Source of the DNA: Verrucomicrobiota bacterium
Lineage (GTDB): Bacteria; Verrucomicrobiota; Verrucomicrobiia; Limisphaerales; UBA11358
Length of the DNA: 13,558 bases
Direction of reading: 5' to 3'
Assembly: GCA_026225155.1 (NCBI GenBank)
Contig: JAMFSG010000037.1
Span: 1-13,558 of the forward strand
Program-made: the position numbers and the translations under genes
The notes under the pieces: generated by a model
Seen by the model: the letters and a program-made list of their open reading frames with translations, nothing else
Told to the model about the DNA's origin: nothing
Databases searched by the model: none
In this document: positions 7,326 to 13,558 of the stretch, piece by piece
Numbering within the stretch: position 1 is the stretch's first letter
Layout: every line of letters begins with the position of its first letter

Positions 7326-7709
7326 TTACAGCTCCCGCCGGATTTTTAATTTTGGAATTTTGGCGAAATGCAAATCAGTAGTGATTAAAGTTGCGTCCGC
7401 ACTCAACGCACAAGCAGCCACGACGATGTTGGGCAGTGGAAGCACAAAGCCCTTGCGATCCAGCGCCCATGCAAGTTCGGCCACATCGTGCCAGACGGAC
7501 GTGGTGGTTTGAATTTCCGGCAGAAGGTCAAAAAAACCGCGCAAATCATTTTTTGCCGCCAGATTGGAAATCCCGCGCAACACTTCGGCTCGCACGATGC
7601 CGCAAGTCGCCACTTCGCCGGTGCGGGCGCGATTTTCAAGCAGTAACGCCGGACTTCGCTTTTGTCGAAGCCAGTCAATAAAAATACTGGAATCAATGAG
7701 AATCACCAC
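7326..7709 (-). CDS. vapC: VapC-type PIN-domain toxin
   Basis: This is a 127-residue PIN-domain protein. VapC toxins are Mg2+-dependent ribonucleases, often cutting tRNA or rRNA, held inactive by VapB. The first acidic motif is VILIDSSIFIDWL (D6), the second is RAEVLRG (E42), and the last is LITTDLHF (D112). In the third motif, LPLPNIVVAACAL, the expected Asp is Asn (N94), which may weaken metal binding. The start is GTG at 7709, overlapping the antitoxin stop by 7 bases. A second GTG at 7706 would give a 4-base GTGA overlap and the protein would begin VILID; the sequence cannot decide between them. No Shine-Dalgarno site is visible, so translational coupling to vapB is likely. Confidence 0.88.
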   Translation of the reverse strand: MVILIDSSIFIDWLRQKRSPALLLENRARTGEVATCGIVRAEVLRGISNLAAKNDLRGFFDLLPEIQTTTSVWHDVAELAWALDRKGFVLPLPNIVVAACALSADATLITTDLHFAKIPKLKIRREL

Positions 7710-7942
7710 GTTTCGCCACGTTTAGGTTTGGCCAAGTTGCGCAATTTCATCAAATCATATTTTGGGTCAAGCGCATCTTTGTAAGCTTCATGTGGCAATG
7801 CGTTGGCAAAAAAATGATTGAGCTTCGCCTTACGTTCCAGTTCCGTCAGCGCGGCGTCAATCGTGTCTTTGCGCGTGGCGATGCCGGCGAGCTTCATCAC
7901 GCGCTTGAGCTTGGCTTCGTCGAGATCAATCGTCGTTTTCAT
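7703..7942 (-). CDS. vapB: VapB-type ribbon-helix-helix antitoxin
   Basis: This is a 79-residue protein starting MKTTIDLDEAKLKRVMKLAG, the usual VapB opening: a beta strand that pairs in the dimer to bind DNA, then a helix. RKDTIDAALTELERK follows as the second ribbon-helix-helix helix. The C-terminal half (about 42-79) is the part that in the family wraps the toxin; here it is rich in charged residues and ends KPKRGETW. It overlaps vapC, forming a classical antitoxin-first operon. Inverted repeats directly upstream fit autorepression by the VapB dimer or the VapBC complex. Confidence 0.87.
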   Translation of the reverse strand: MKTTIDLDEAKLKRVMKLAGIATRKDTIDAALTELERKAKLNHFFANALPHEAYKDALDPKYDLMKLRNLAKPKRGETW

Positions 7943-7986
7943 ACGGGCAATAATACGGCTGATTTAGCCGTATTGCAAGCCGTATT
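7941..7986 (-). promoter_or_regulatory. vapBC promoter with overlapping operator repeats
   Basis: Read on the minus strand, TTGCAA (7978-7973) and TATTAT (7955-7950) are 17 bases apart, a good sigma-70 match. Across them lie copies of a 9-bp half-site: AATACGGCT at 7952-7960, its inverse AGCCGTATT at 7966-7974 (a perfect palindrome with a 5-base centre), a further AGCCGTATT at 7978-7986, and a degenerate ATACGGGC at 7941-7948 touching the start codon. Half-sites recur every 11-14 bases, about one helical turn. This fits cooperative binding of ribbon-helix-helix dimers that would block RNA polymerase. The -10 ends only 7 bases before the vapB ATG, so the mRNA should be leaderless or nearly so. 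Confidence 0.75.
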
Positions 7987-8009
7987 AAAATGCAGCTCGG
8001 CGCAAAATT

Positions 8010-8132
8010 TTTGGACTACGGTGGCAGAGCGCAGCGGCGACACCGTTTTCGGAAATGGTCGGGCGGACGAAAAAATTAATGCTTTCGGCACGCGAAAGCG
8101 GCGTGGCGCTGCGCTTCCCGCCGCAGTCCAAA
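8010..8132. repeat. Palindromic repeat element upstream of ppdK
   Basis: Outer arms TTTGGACTACGG (8010-8021) and CCGCAGTCCAAA (8121-8132) match in 11 of 12 positions. Inside are ACGGTG/CACCGT (8018-8023 and 8041-8046) and GCTTTCG/CGAAAGC (8081-8087 and 8093-8099, 5-base loop). It fills most of the 302-base gap between vapB and ppdK. I see no gene in that gap; the rest is the vapB control region and the ppdK promoter. Confidence 0.65.
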
Positions 8133-8168
8133 TTGAAACAATGAAACAAAATCGTCACCACTGATTCA

Positions 8169-8196
8169 TTGACTCTTCATCGCGCTTTGATAAATT
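8169..8196 (+). promoter_or_regulatory. Candidate sigma-70 promoter of ppdK
   Basis: TTGACT (8169-8174, five of six consensus bases) is followed after 16 bases by TAAATT (8191-8196, four of six). Transcription would start near 8203, giving a leader of about 40 bases before the ATG at 8245. A GGAG at 8213-8216 lies about 28 bases before the ATG, too far to act as a normal ribosome-binding site. Confidence 0.5.
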
Positions 8197-8244
8197 CACC
8201 GCTCGTTTTCACGGAGAAAAAATAAAAGCAGTTATTGAATTTAT

Positions 8245-10995
8245 ATGGCCAAAGCTAAATCCAACAAATACGTCTATACCTGGGGCAACAAAAAAGCCGA
8301 CGGTGACGGCTCGATGAAACCGCTGCTCGGCGGCAAAGGCGCAAACCTCGCGGAAATGACCCGCATCGGTCTGCCCGTGCCTCCCGGTTTCACGATCACG
8401 ACCGAAGTTTGCACTTATTTTTACGCGCACAAGAAAACTTATCCGAAGGAACTGCAATCGCAGATGGAAGCCGGCGTGGCCAACATGGAAAAAATCATGG
8501 GCACGAAGTTCGGTGCGACTAGCGGCGTGCCGTTGTTGGTGGCCGTTCGCTCCGGCGCGCGCGATTCGATGCCGGGCATGATGGATACGATTTTGAACCT
8601 CGGTTTGAATGACCAAGCTGTCGTTGCGTTGGCGGAAGCCACCAAAAATCCGCGCTTCGCGTGGGATTGCTATCGCCGTTTCATCCAGATGTATGGCGAC
8701 GTCGTTCTCGGTGTGCAAAAGCGCGCGAACGAAGATCACGAACCATTTGAAACGATCATCCACGAATTCAAGCATGAAAAATATCACAAGGACATCGTTG
8801 ATTCGGAATTGACTGCGGAAGATCAAGCCGAACTCGTCAAGCGTTTCAAGAAGCTCGTCAAAGAACGCACCGGCAAAGATTTTCCGACGAATCCGTGGGA
8901 TCAATTGCGCGGCGCGGCTGGCGCAGTTTTTGGTTCCTGGATGAACGACCGCGCGATCGTCTATCGCCGCAAATATAATATTCCCGCCGAATGGGGCACG
9001 GCTGTCAACGTGCAAGCGATGGTGTTCGGCAACACCGGTGATGATTCCGGTTCCGGCGTGGCGTTCACGCGCAATCCGGCGAACGGCACGAACGAATTCT
9101 ACGGCGAATTTCTCATCAATGCGCAGGGCGAAGACGTCGTTGCCGGCGTGCGCACGCCCGAACCGGTGTTGAGATTGAAAGACGAAATGCCGAAGTCTTA
9201 CGCGGAATTAATGGCTGTGCGCAAAACTTTGGAAAAACATTTCAAAGACGTGCAGGACATCGAATTCACTGTCCAGAGCGGAAAATTGTTCATGCTCCAG
9301 ACGCGCAACGGCAAACGCACCGCAGCGGCGGCGTTGAAATTTGCGGCGGACATGGTGAAAGAAAAATTGATTGATTGGGAAACCGCGATTCTCCGTAATC
9401 CGGCCGATCAGCTCGAACAATTGCTCGCGCCGATCTTCGACTTGAGCGAAGTCAAAAAAGCGAAAGTCATCGCCACGGGTTTGCCCGCCGGTCCAGGCGC
9501 GGCGACGGGAAAAATTTATTTCAACGCTGATCGCGCCGTGTTGGCCGAGCAGAAGGGCGAAAAAGTTTTGCTCGTTCGCGTCGAAACTTCCCCGGAAGAT
9601 TTGCGCGGCATGATCGCGGCGGAAGGCATTCTCACCGCGCGCGGTGGCGTGAGTTCGCACGCGGCGCTCGTTGCCCGTCAAATGGGTAAAGTCTGCGTCT
9701 GCGGCGCGGCTGGCGTCTCGATTGATTACGATAAAAAGACGACGACGATTGACGGCCAGACTTTCAGCGAAGGCGATTTCCTTTCGATTGACGGCACGTC
9801 CGGCCTCGTCTACGCGGGCCAGATCAAAACGGCTCCGTCAGAAATCATCACCGGTTTGCTGAACGGCGATAAAACGTCGCAGGCGACCGAGAAATATAAA
9901 AATTACGTCCAGCTCATGGCGTGGTGCAAAAAGGCGACGAAACTCGCCGTCCGCACCAACGCCGACACGCCGGAACAGGCCGCGCAAGCGATCGCGTTCG
10001 GCGCGGAAGGCATCGGCTTGACCCGCACGGAACACATGTTCTTTGAAGGCGACCGCATTGACGCGATGCGCGAAATGATTCTGGCCGACAATCTCGAAGC
10101 CCGCGAAGCGGCGCTTGCGAAATTGTTGCCGTATCAACGCGAAGATTTTTATGGCATCTTCAAGGCGCTCAAAGGATTCCCGGCGACCATCCGTTTTCTC
10201 GATCCGCCGTTGCACGAATTCTTGCCGAACACGAAAGAATCGCAACTCGATCTCGCGAAGAAACTCGGCATCAAAGTCGAGAAGATCGAACATCGCGTGC
10301 ACGAATTGCATGAGTTCAATCCGATGCTCGGTTTCCGCGGCTGCCGTTTGGGCATCAAATATCCCGAAATCACGCGCATGCAAGCCCGCGCCGTGCTCGA
10401 AGCCGCCGCGCAAGCGACGAAAGAAGGTTTCAAAGCGAAACCGGAAATCATGATCCCGCTTGTCGGCTTCAAGAAGGAATTGGATCTGCAAGTCGCCATC
10501 GTTCACGAAGTCGCCGCGCTCGTGCAGAAAGAAAAGAAAGTGAAGATCGCTTACAGCGTCGGCACGATGATCGAAATTCCGCGCGGTGCACTCACAGCGG
10601 ATGAAATCGCGCAGACCGCCGAATTCTTCAGCTTCGGCACGAACGATTTGACGCAGACCTGCCTCGGTATGTCGCGCGACGATTCCGGTTCGTTCCTCGG
10701 CGCTTACACTGAAAACGAAATCATCAAAAAGAATCCGTTTGCTTCGATTGATCAAACTGGCGTCGGCCAGCTCATCCAGATCGCGGCCGAGAAGGGCAAC
10801 AAAACCCGTCCTGGCATCAAGCTCGGCATCTGCGGCGAACACGGCGGCGATCCCGATTCCGTAAAATTCTGCCATCGCGTCGGCCTGACCTATGTGAGCT
10901 GCTCACCCTATCGCGTGCCGGTTGCACGTCTCGCCGCCGCGCAAGCTGCGATCGAAGAAAAACGCAAAGCCGCAAAACCGGCGAAGAAGAAATAA
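8245..10995 (+). CDS. ppdK: Pyruvate, phosphate dikinase
   Basis: PPDK interconverts pyruvate + ATP + phosphate and PEP + AMP + pyrophosphate, in glycolysis or gluconeogenesis. The protein has 916 residues. The N-terminal nucleotide-binding part (about 1-390) opens with LLGGKGANLAEMTRIGLPVPPGF and contains VRSGARDSMPGMMDTILNLG. The swivelling phosphohistidine domain (about 400-525) has GGVSSHAALVARQMGKVCV with catalytic H472. The PEP/pyruvate TIM barrel (about 540-905) has FGAEGIGLTRTEHMFF, FLDPPLHEFLP, FNPMLGFRGCRLG, SFGTNDLTQ and GICGEHGGDP with catalytic C863. The residue two before the His is Ser470, where enzymes controlled by a PPDK regulatory protein have Thr. The C terminus is a short Lys/Ala-rich tail. 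The gene appears monocistronic: its own promoter lies upstream and a strong terminator downstream. No Shine-Dalgarno site precedes the ATG. Confidence 0.97.
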   Translation: MAKAKSNKYVYTWGNKKADGDGSMKPLLGGKGANLAEMTRIGLPVPPGFTITTEVCTYFYAHKKTYPKELQSQMEAGVANMEKIMGTKFGATSGVPLLVAVRSGARDSMPGMMDTILNLGLNDQAVVALAEATKNPRFAWDCYRRFIQMYGDVVLGVQKRANEDHEPFETIIHEFKHEKYHKDIVDSELTAEDQAELVKRFKKLVKERTGKDFPTNPWDQLRGAAGAVFGSWMNDRAIVYRRKYNIPAEWGTAVNVQAMVFGNTGDDSGSGVAFTRNPANGTNEFYGEFLINAQGEDVVAGVRTPEPVLRLKDEMPKSYAELMAVRKTLEKHFKDVQDIEFTVQSGKLFMLQTRNGKRTAAAALKFAADMVKEKLIDWETAILRNPADQLEQLLAPIFDLSEVKKAKVIATGLPAGPGAATGKIYFNADRAVLAEQKGEKVLLVRVETSPEDLRGMIAAEGILTARGGVSSHAALVARQMGKVCVCGAAGVSIDYDKKTTTIDGQTFSEGDFLSIDGTSGLVYAGQIKTAPSEIITGLLNGDKTSQATEKYKNYVQLMAWCKKATKLAVRTNADTPEQAAQAIAFGAEGIGLTRTEHMFFEGDRIDAMREMILADNLEAREAALAKLLPYQREDFYGIFKALKGFPATIRFLDPPLHEFLPNTKESQLDLAKKLGIKVEKIEHRVHELHEFNPMLGFRGCRLGIKYPEITRMQARAVLEAAAQATKEGFKAKPEIMIPLVGFKKELDLQVAIVHEVAALVQKEKKVKIAYSVGTMIEIPRGALTADEIAQTAEFFSFGTNDLTQTCLGMSRDDSGSFLGAYTENEIIKKNPFASIDQTGVGQLIQIAAEKGNKTRPGIKLGICGEHGGDPDSVKFCHRVGLTYVSCSPYRVPVARLAAAQAAIEEKRKAAKPAKKK

Positions 10996-11003
10996 TTGAT
11001 TGC

Positions 11004-11077
11004 GGGAGGGACGGCGTGTCGCCGTCCCAAATTTCCGCAACGAAAATAAATTGAGACGCCGACACGCCGTCCCTCCC
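11004..11077. repeat. Inverted-repeat element downstream of ppdK
   Basis: A 23-base arm (11004-11026, starting GGGAGGGACGGCGTGTCG) is repeated in inverse at 11055-11077 with one mismatch. The left arm also folds on itself (GGGACGGCG/CGCCGTCCC, 11008-11016 and 11020-11028, 3-base loop). No T-run follows, so it is not itself a typical terminator. Its hairpin core matches the one inside metH at 2746-2764. Confidence 0.75.
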
Positions 11078-11084
11078 AAAATTC

Positions 11085-11121
11085 AAAAGCCGTTTGGAGA
11101 AATCCGAACGGCTTTTTTTTT
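11085..11121 (+). terminator. Strong rho-independent terminator of ppdK
   Basis: A 14-bp stem (11085-11098 with 11103-11116, one G-T pair) is capped by a GAAA tetraloop, and the T-run spans 11113-11121. The A-run on the left arm also allows some terminator activity in the opposite direction. Confidence 0.9.
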
Positions 11122-11212
11122 CGCACTTTTAGCCGGTTGAATTTTTCCGATTTCAAAATTTGCAAAAATGCGGTTGTTGAGCGAGATTCGGCGGTTCGGA
11201 AAATCAAAACCT

Positions 11213-11370
11213 ATGAATAAACTATTACTTGTCATCCTTGCCATACTGTTGCCGCCGCTGGCGGTTTTTCTCAAAAGCAAAACGTCGTCTCCACGATCAT
11301 CAATATCGTGTTGTGCTGCTTGTTTTACATCCCCGGCGTGATCCACGCGTTGTGGGTGGTGTTGTCTTGA
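11213..11370 (+). pseudogene. YqaE/Pmp3 (UPF0057) membrane peptide gene with a frameshift
   Basis: From ATG 11213 the frame reads MNKLLLVILAILLPPLAVFLKSK, the canonical first helix of the YqaE/Pmp3 family. It then runs into nonsense ending at TGA 11339-11341. One frame over, the sequence continues NVVSTIINIVLCCLFYIPGV then IHALWVVLS and a stop at 11368-11370, the canonical second helix. Joining the two gives about 52 residues, the normal family length, so a single base seems to be missing near the A-run at 11278-11283 (CAAAAC). YqaE/Pmp3 peptides are small two-helix membrane proteins linked to membrane potential and salt stress. The break could be a true pseudogene, a sequencing error in a short A-run, or a ribosomal frameshift. 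No Shine-Dalgarno site is seen. Confidence 0.8.
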
Positions 11371-11414
11371 ACAATTTTTAACTCCATCAAAATCATAACC
11401 ATAAAAACAAACAC

Positions 11415-11672
11415 ATGAAAAAAATCGCATTCAGTTTAAGTCTGCTCGCACTCGGCTTTTGCCTGGCCACGAGCAATGTCCACGCGGCGGACGCCAAAAC
11501 GTATCAAGTCACCGGTCCGGTTTTGGAAGTTCACGCCACTTACATTGTCGTCCAAAAGGGCGAAGATAAATGGCAGATCGCCGTGGACAGTGCCACGTCT
11601 GCGAGCCTCAAAGTCGGCCAGAAAGTTACGGTGCAATATGTGATGATCGCCAAAAGCGTGGTCGTCAAATAA
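11415..11672 (+). CDS. Small exported protein, unknown function
   Basis: An 85-residue protein. Residues 1-24 are a clear Sec signal peptide (MKKIAF, hydrophobic core SLSLLALGFCLA, cleavage likely after VHA or VHAA). The mature part of about 60 residues alternates short strands (TYQVTGPVLEVHATYIVVQK, KWQIAVD, KVGQKVTVQYVMIAKSVVVK) and looks like a small all-beta, OB-like domain. Similar little periplasmic proteins carry DUF5666-type repeats, but I cannot assign a family. It has no cysteine in the mature part. It lies 44 bases after the YqaE-like gene and ends 21 bases before a terminator, so the two may share a transcript. Confidence 0.75.
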   Translation: MKKIAFSLSLLALGFCLATSNVHAADAKTYQVTGPVLEVHATYIVVQKGEDKWQIAVDSATSASLKVGQKVTVQYVMIAKSVVVK

Positions 11673-11693
11673 ACTGACGTTGAAAGCAATTAC

Positions 11694-11723
11694 AAAGCTG
11701 TTCCAATTTTGGAACGGCTTTTT
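11694..11723 (+). terminator. Rho-independent terminator after the small exported protein
   Basis: A stem of about 11-13 bp (11694-11706 with 11709-11721, one G-T pair, short T-rich loop) is followed by T residues up to 11723. It separates the small exported protein gene from the SPFH operon. Confidence 0.75.
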
Positions 11724-11786
11724 GCTTGTGCAATTTTTTGGCGGCGCGTATCACAGTCGAAATTAAATCGGTAAATCGAATCAATT

Positions 11787-12791
11787 ATGGGAACTATATT
11801 CTTCGGCATCGTCGTTGGTTTTGTTGCTTGGTTTCTTGTGCGTTATCTCGCCGCCGGTTTTTATACCGTGGATCAAAATGAGCGTGCGGTGAAAACGCGT
11901 TTTGGCCGCGCGGAACGCGTCGGCTCGGCGACGACGTTGCAAGACCCGATTTCCGCCGCGCTGAACGCCGAGGAAAAAGATCGTTACGCGTATCCGCAAG
12001 TGCGCGTGATTCCACCGGGCGGGCCGTATTTCAAATGGCCGTGGGAAAAAGTTTATAAAGTTTCCGTCGCCACGCAGACGATGAACATGGCACAGGATTT
12101 GGAAGATCCGTCGGCGAATTATCAAGGCACAATTCTCGAAGCGGTCACGAAAGATCAACTCAACACCGGCTTGAAAGGCCAGATCCGCTGGCGGATTGCG
12201 GAACGAAATCTCTATGCTTACGTCTTCGGCGTGAAGCGGCCGATCGTGCATGTGATGGGATATTTCATTTCCATTTTGCGTGAGCGCATCGCGAATTTTG
12301 AAGCGCCGCCCGCCGCAAAAAATCCTGCAGATGACGCGCCGCATAATGTTGCCGCGACGGCGGTCATCGGAATTTCCATCAATGACCTGCGGAAAAATTT
12401 GCGCGACCTCAACGAACACATGGATCGCGAATGTGTCGGTTCAGCCGCGCGTTACGGCATCACGTTGGACGCGTCGCTGATCACGGGAATTGATCCGCCG
12501 CCAGAAGTTGAATCCGCGCTGGCCGCGATCAATACGGCTTACAACGAAGTTTCTTCGAGCATCAGTTTGGCGCAAGCCGCCGCCGACCAAAAAATTGTGC
12601 AATCACGTCGCGCGGTCGAAATCGAAACGCTCAAGGCGCAGGCGGAAGTGCAACCACTCATCGCGTTGGCGGATCAATTGGCGGACTTGAAGAAAAACGG
12701 GGCAGGGGCGCTCGACGCTTACGTCCGTAACGTGCGTTTGAAATTATTTAGCGAAGCCAAATCCGTGATCGTGGAGGCCAGCCATGAATGA
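11787..12791 (+). CDS. SPFH/band-7 membrane protein, HflK/prohibitin-like, first of a pair
   Basis: A 334-residue protein with one N-terminal membrane helix (about residues 4-26), then the SPFH/band-7 domain. The usual opening is present: GFYTVDQNERAVKTRFGRAE, followed by IPPGGPYFKWPWEKVYKVSVATQTM. The domain continues through QIRWRIAERNLYAYVFGVKR and VAATAVIGISINDLRKNLRDLN to YGITLDASLITGIDPPPEVESAL. A predicted helical, possibly coiled-coil tail (about 245-325) follows. SPFH proteins form large oligomeric rings in membranes; the HflK-HflC pair cages the FtsH protease in E. coli. The partner gene overlaps it by 8 bases, which suggests a hetero-oligomer like HflKC, but no protease gene is in the window and the sequences are divergent. 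No Shine-Dalgarno site precedes the ATG. Confidence 0.85.
   Translation: MGTIFFGIVVGFVAWFLVRYLAAGFYTVDQNERAVKTRFGRAERVGSATTLQDPISAALNAEEKDRYAYPQVRVIPPGGPYFKWPWEKVYKVSVATQTMNMAQDLEDPSANYQGTILEAVTKDQLNTGLKGQIRWRIAERNLYAYVFGVKRPIVHVMGYFISILRERIANFEAPPAAKNPADDAPHNVAATAVIGISINDLRKNLRDLNEHMDRECVGSAARYGITLDASLITGIDPPPEVESALAAINTAYNEVSSSISLAQAAADQKIVQSRRAVEIETLKAQAEVQPLIALADQLADLKKNGAGALDAYVRNVRLKLFSEAKSVIVEASHE
12773..12777 (+). promoter_or_regulatory. Shine-Dalgarno site of the second SPFH gene
   Basis: GGAGG lies 6 bases before the ATG at 12784 and inside the upstream gene. It supports that start and an 8-base gene overlap. It is the only strong site of this kind I see at any gene start in the window. 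Confidence 0.75.
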
Positions 12792-13558
12792 TAATCCCAT
12801 CAATTCGCCGCTCGTGCATTTTTTCATCGCGGCGATCATCACATTCGTCGGCATGTTTATTTTGCTGCCGATCTTTTTCGGCATCGTGCGGCTGTTCAGC
12901 ATTTACACGATCGTCGAGGAACGGCAGTGCAAAGTGTATATGCTGTTCGGCAAAGTTCTCGCCGTCGTTGACCAACCCGGTTTGCATTTTCTGATTTTCA
13001 AATTGGGCATCAAGGCGCCACTGGTGAATTTTCTCGGCAAATGTTACACGCTCGACCTGCGGCTCGATCAGGAATATCTCCGCAGCACGCCGGTGAATTC
13101 CGAAGAAGGCGCGCCGATGGGCATCGGCATCTGGTATGAAATGGTCATCAGCGATCCTGTTGATTACTTGTTCAAAAACGCCGATCCGCGCGGTTCGCTC
13201 GCGGCGAATGTCGGCAATTCCACCGTGCGTTGCCTGAGCAATTTGAAGCTCGCCGACATGTTGACGAATCGCCATCCAATGAGCCAGACCGTGCGAACGG
13301 AAGTGTCGCCACAATCGCAAGAATGGGGTTACAGCCTCGGCTCGACTTACATCCGCAAAGTGCATTTCCGCGACGAAGGCATGATCAAACAGATTGAGGA
13401 AAAAGTCGTGAACCGTTTGCGTCAGGTGACTTCGGCCATAAAACAAGACGGCACGAATCAGGTGAACATCATCGCCAGCACGGCGGAGCAACAGGCGGCG
13501 ATTGAATTCGCCAAGGCGGCGGCGATGCGCCCGCAAATTGTCGGCCAGGCGCTGCAAA
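12784..13558 (+). CDS. SPFH/band-7 membrane protein, second of a pair, 3' end outside window
   Basis: The frame is open from ATG 12784 to the window end (258 codons). It begins MNDNPINSPLVHFFIAAIIT, with one long or two close membrane helices at about residues 10-40. The band-7 start is IYTIVEERQCKVYMLFGKVL, then DQPGLHFLIFKLGIKAPLVN. The stretch YTLDLRLDQEYLRSTPVNSE, with GIGIWYEMVISDPVDYLF, is the usual SPFH core that sets oligomer contacts. An Ala/Gln/Glu-rich helical region starts near 235 and is cut off. It is in one operon with the preceding SPFH gene and probably forms a mixed ring with it. It could be HflC-like or stomatin-like; the missing C terminus would help decide. Confidence 0.85.
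   Translation, partial: MNDNPINSPLVHFFIAAIITFVGMFILLPIFFGIVRLFSIYTIVEERQCKVYMLFGKVLAVVDQPGLHFLIFKLGIKAPLVNFLGKCYTLDLRLDQEYLRSTPVNSEEGAPMGIGIWYEMVISDPVDYLFKNADPRGSLAANVGNSTVRCLSNLKLADMLTNRHPMSQTVRTEVSPQSQEWGYSLGSTYIRKVHFRDEGMIKQIEEKVVNRLRQVTSAIKQDGTNQVNIIASTAEQQAAIEFAKAAAMRPQIVGQALQ

Noticed and set aside
7790..8164. A 124-codon plus-strand frame across vapB and the vapB-ppdK gap
   Set aside because: It overlaps vapB antisense and then reads through a palindromic repeat; no domain or ribosome-binding site supports it.
9838..10875. A 345-codon open frame antisense to ppdK
   Set aside because: It is a shadow of a highly conserved enzyme gene; its composition is Arg/Phe/Asp-rich and no motif is seen.
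12748..13557. A 269-codon minus-strand frame over the second SPFH gene
   Set aside because: The plus strand encodes an unmistakable SPFH protein with a Shine-Dalgarno site; the minus frame shows no family features.

Overview
The window looks like a bacterial chromosome segment, most likely Verrucomicrobiota (Limisphaerales/Pedosphaera-type). This is inferred from the gene set, the moderately high GC with A/T-rich runs, the frequent lack of Shine-Dalgarno sites, and several dispersed palindromic repeats. No rRNA, tRNA or CRISPR array was seen.

Layout. (1) Positions 3-2120, + strand: the 3' end of a tightly packed operon encoding an MNIO (DUF692) enzyme, a DUF2063 protein and a DoxX-type membrane protein. 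This is the BufB-BufC-BufD gene order of bufferin-type RiPP (metal-stress) operons; a precursor peptide gene would lie upstream, outside the window. (2) 2224-7128, - strand: a cobalamin-dependent methionine synthase (metH) of 1634 codons, about 400 longer than usual. The excess is mostly a P-loop kinase-like domain resembling zeta toxins. It is inserted between the B12 cap helices and the B12-binding Rossmann domain. The gene also carries two in-frame palindromic inserts. (3) 7326-7942, - strand: a vapBC toxin-antitoxin pair with a clear operator/promoter and a repeat-derived terminator. (4) 8245-10995, + strand: pyruvate phosphate dikinase with its own promoter and a strong terminator. (5) 11213-11672: a frameshifted YqaE/Pmp3-type membrane peptide gene and a small exported protein. 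(6) 11787-13558: two overlapping SPFH/band-7 membrane protein genes, the second cut by the window end.

The genes are mostly independent units: C1 metabolism (metH), the PEP/pyruvate node (ppdK), membrane organisation (the SPFH pair, YqaE) and a probable metallophore/RiPP operon. What links them at DNA level is a set of short perfect-hairpin repeats found between genes and, in metH, inside the reading frame. The most unusual object is the kinase-bearing MetH. The tail of the inserted domain has an alternative +1 reading that looks like the natural C terminus of a free-standing kinase, suggesting a whole gene was captured and then read through by a frameshift.
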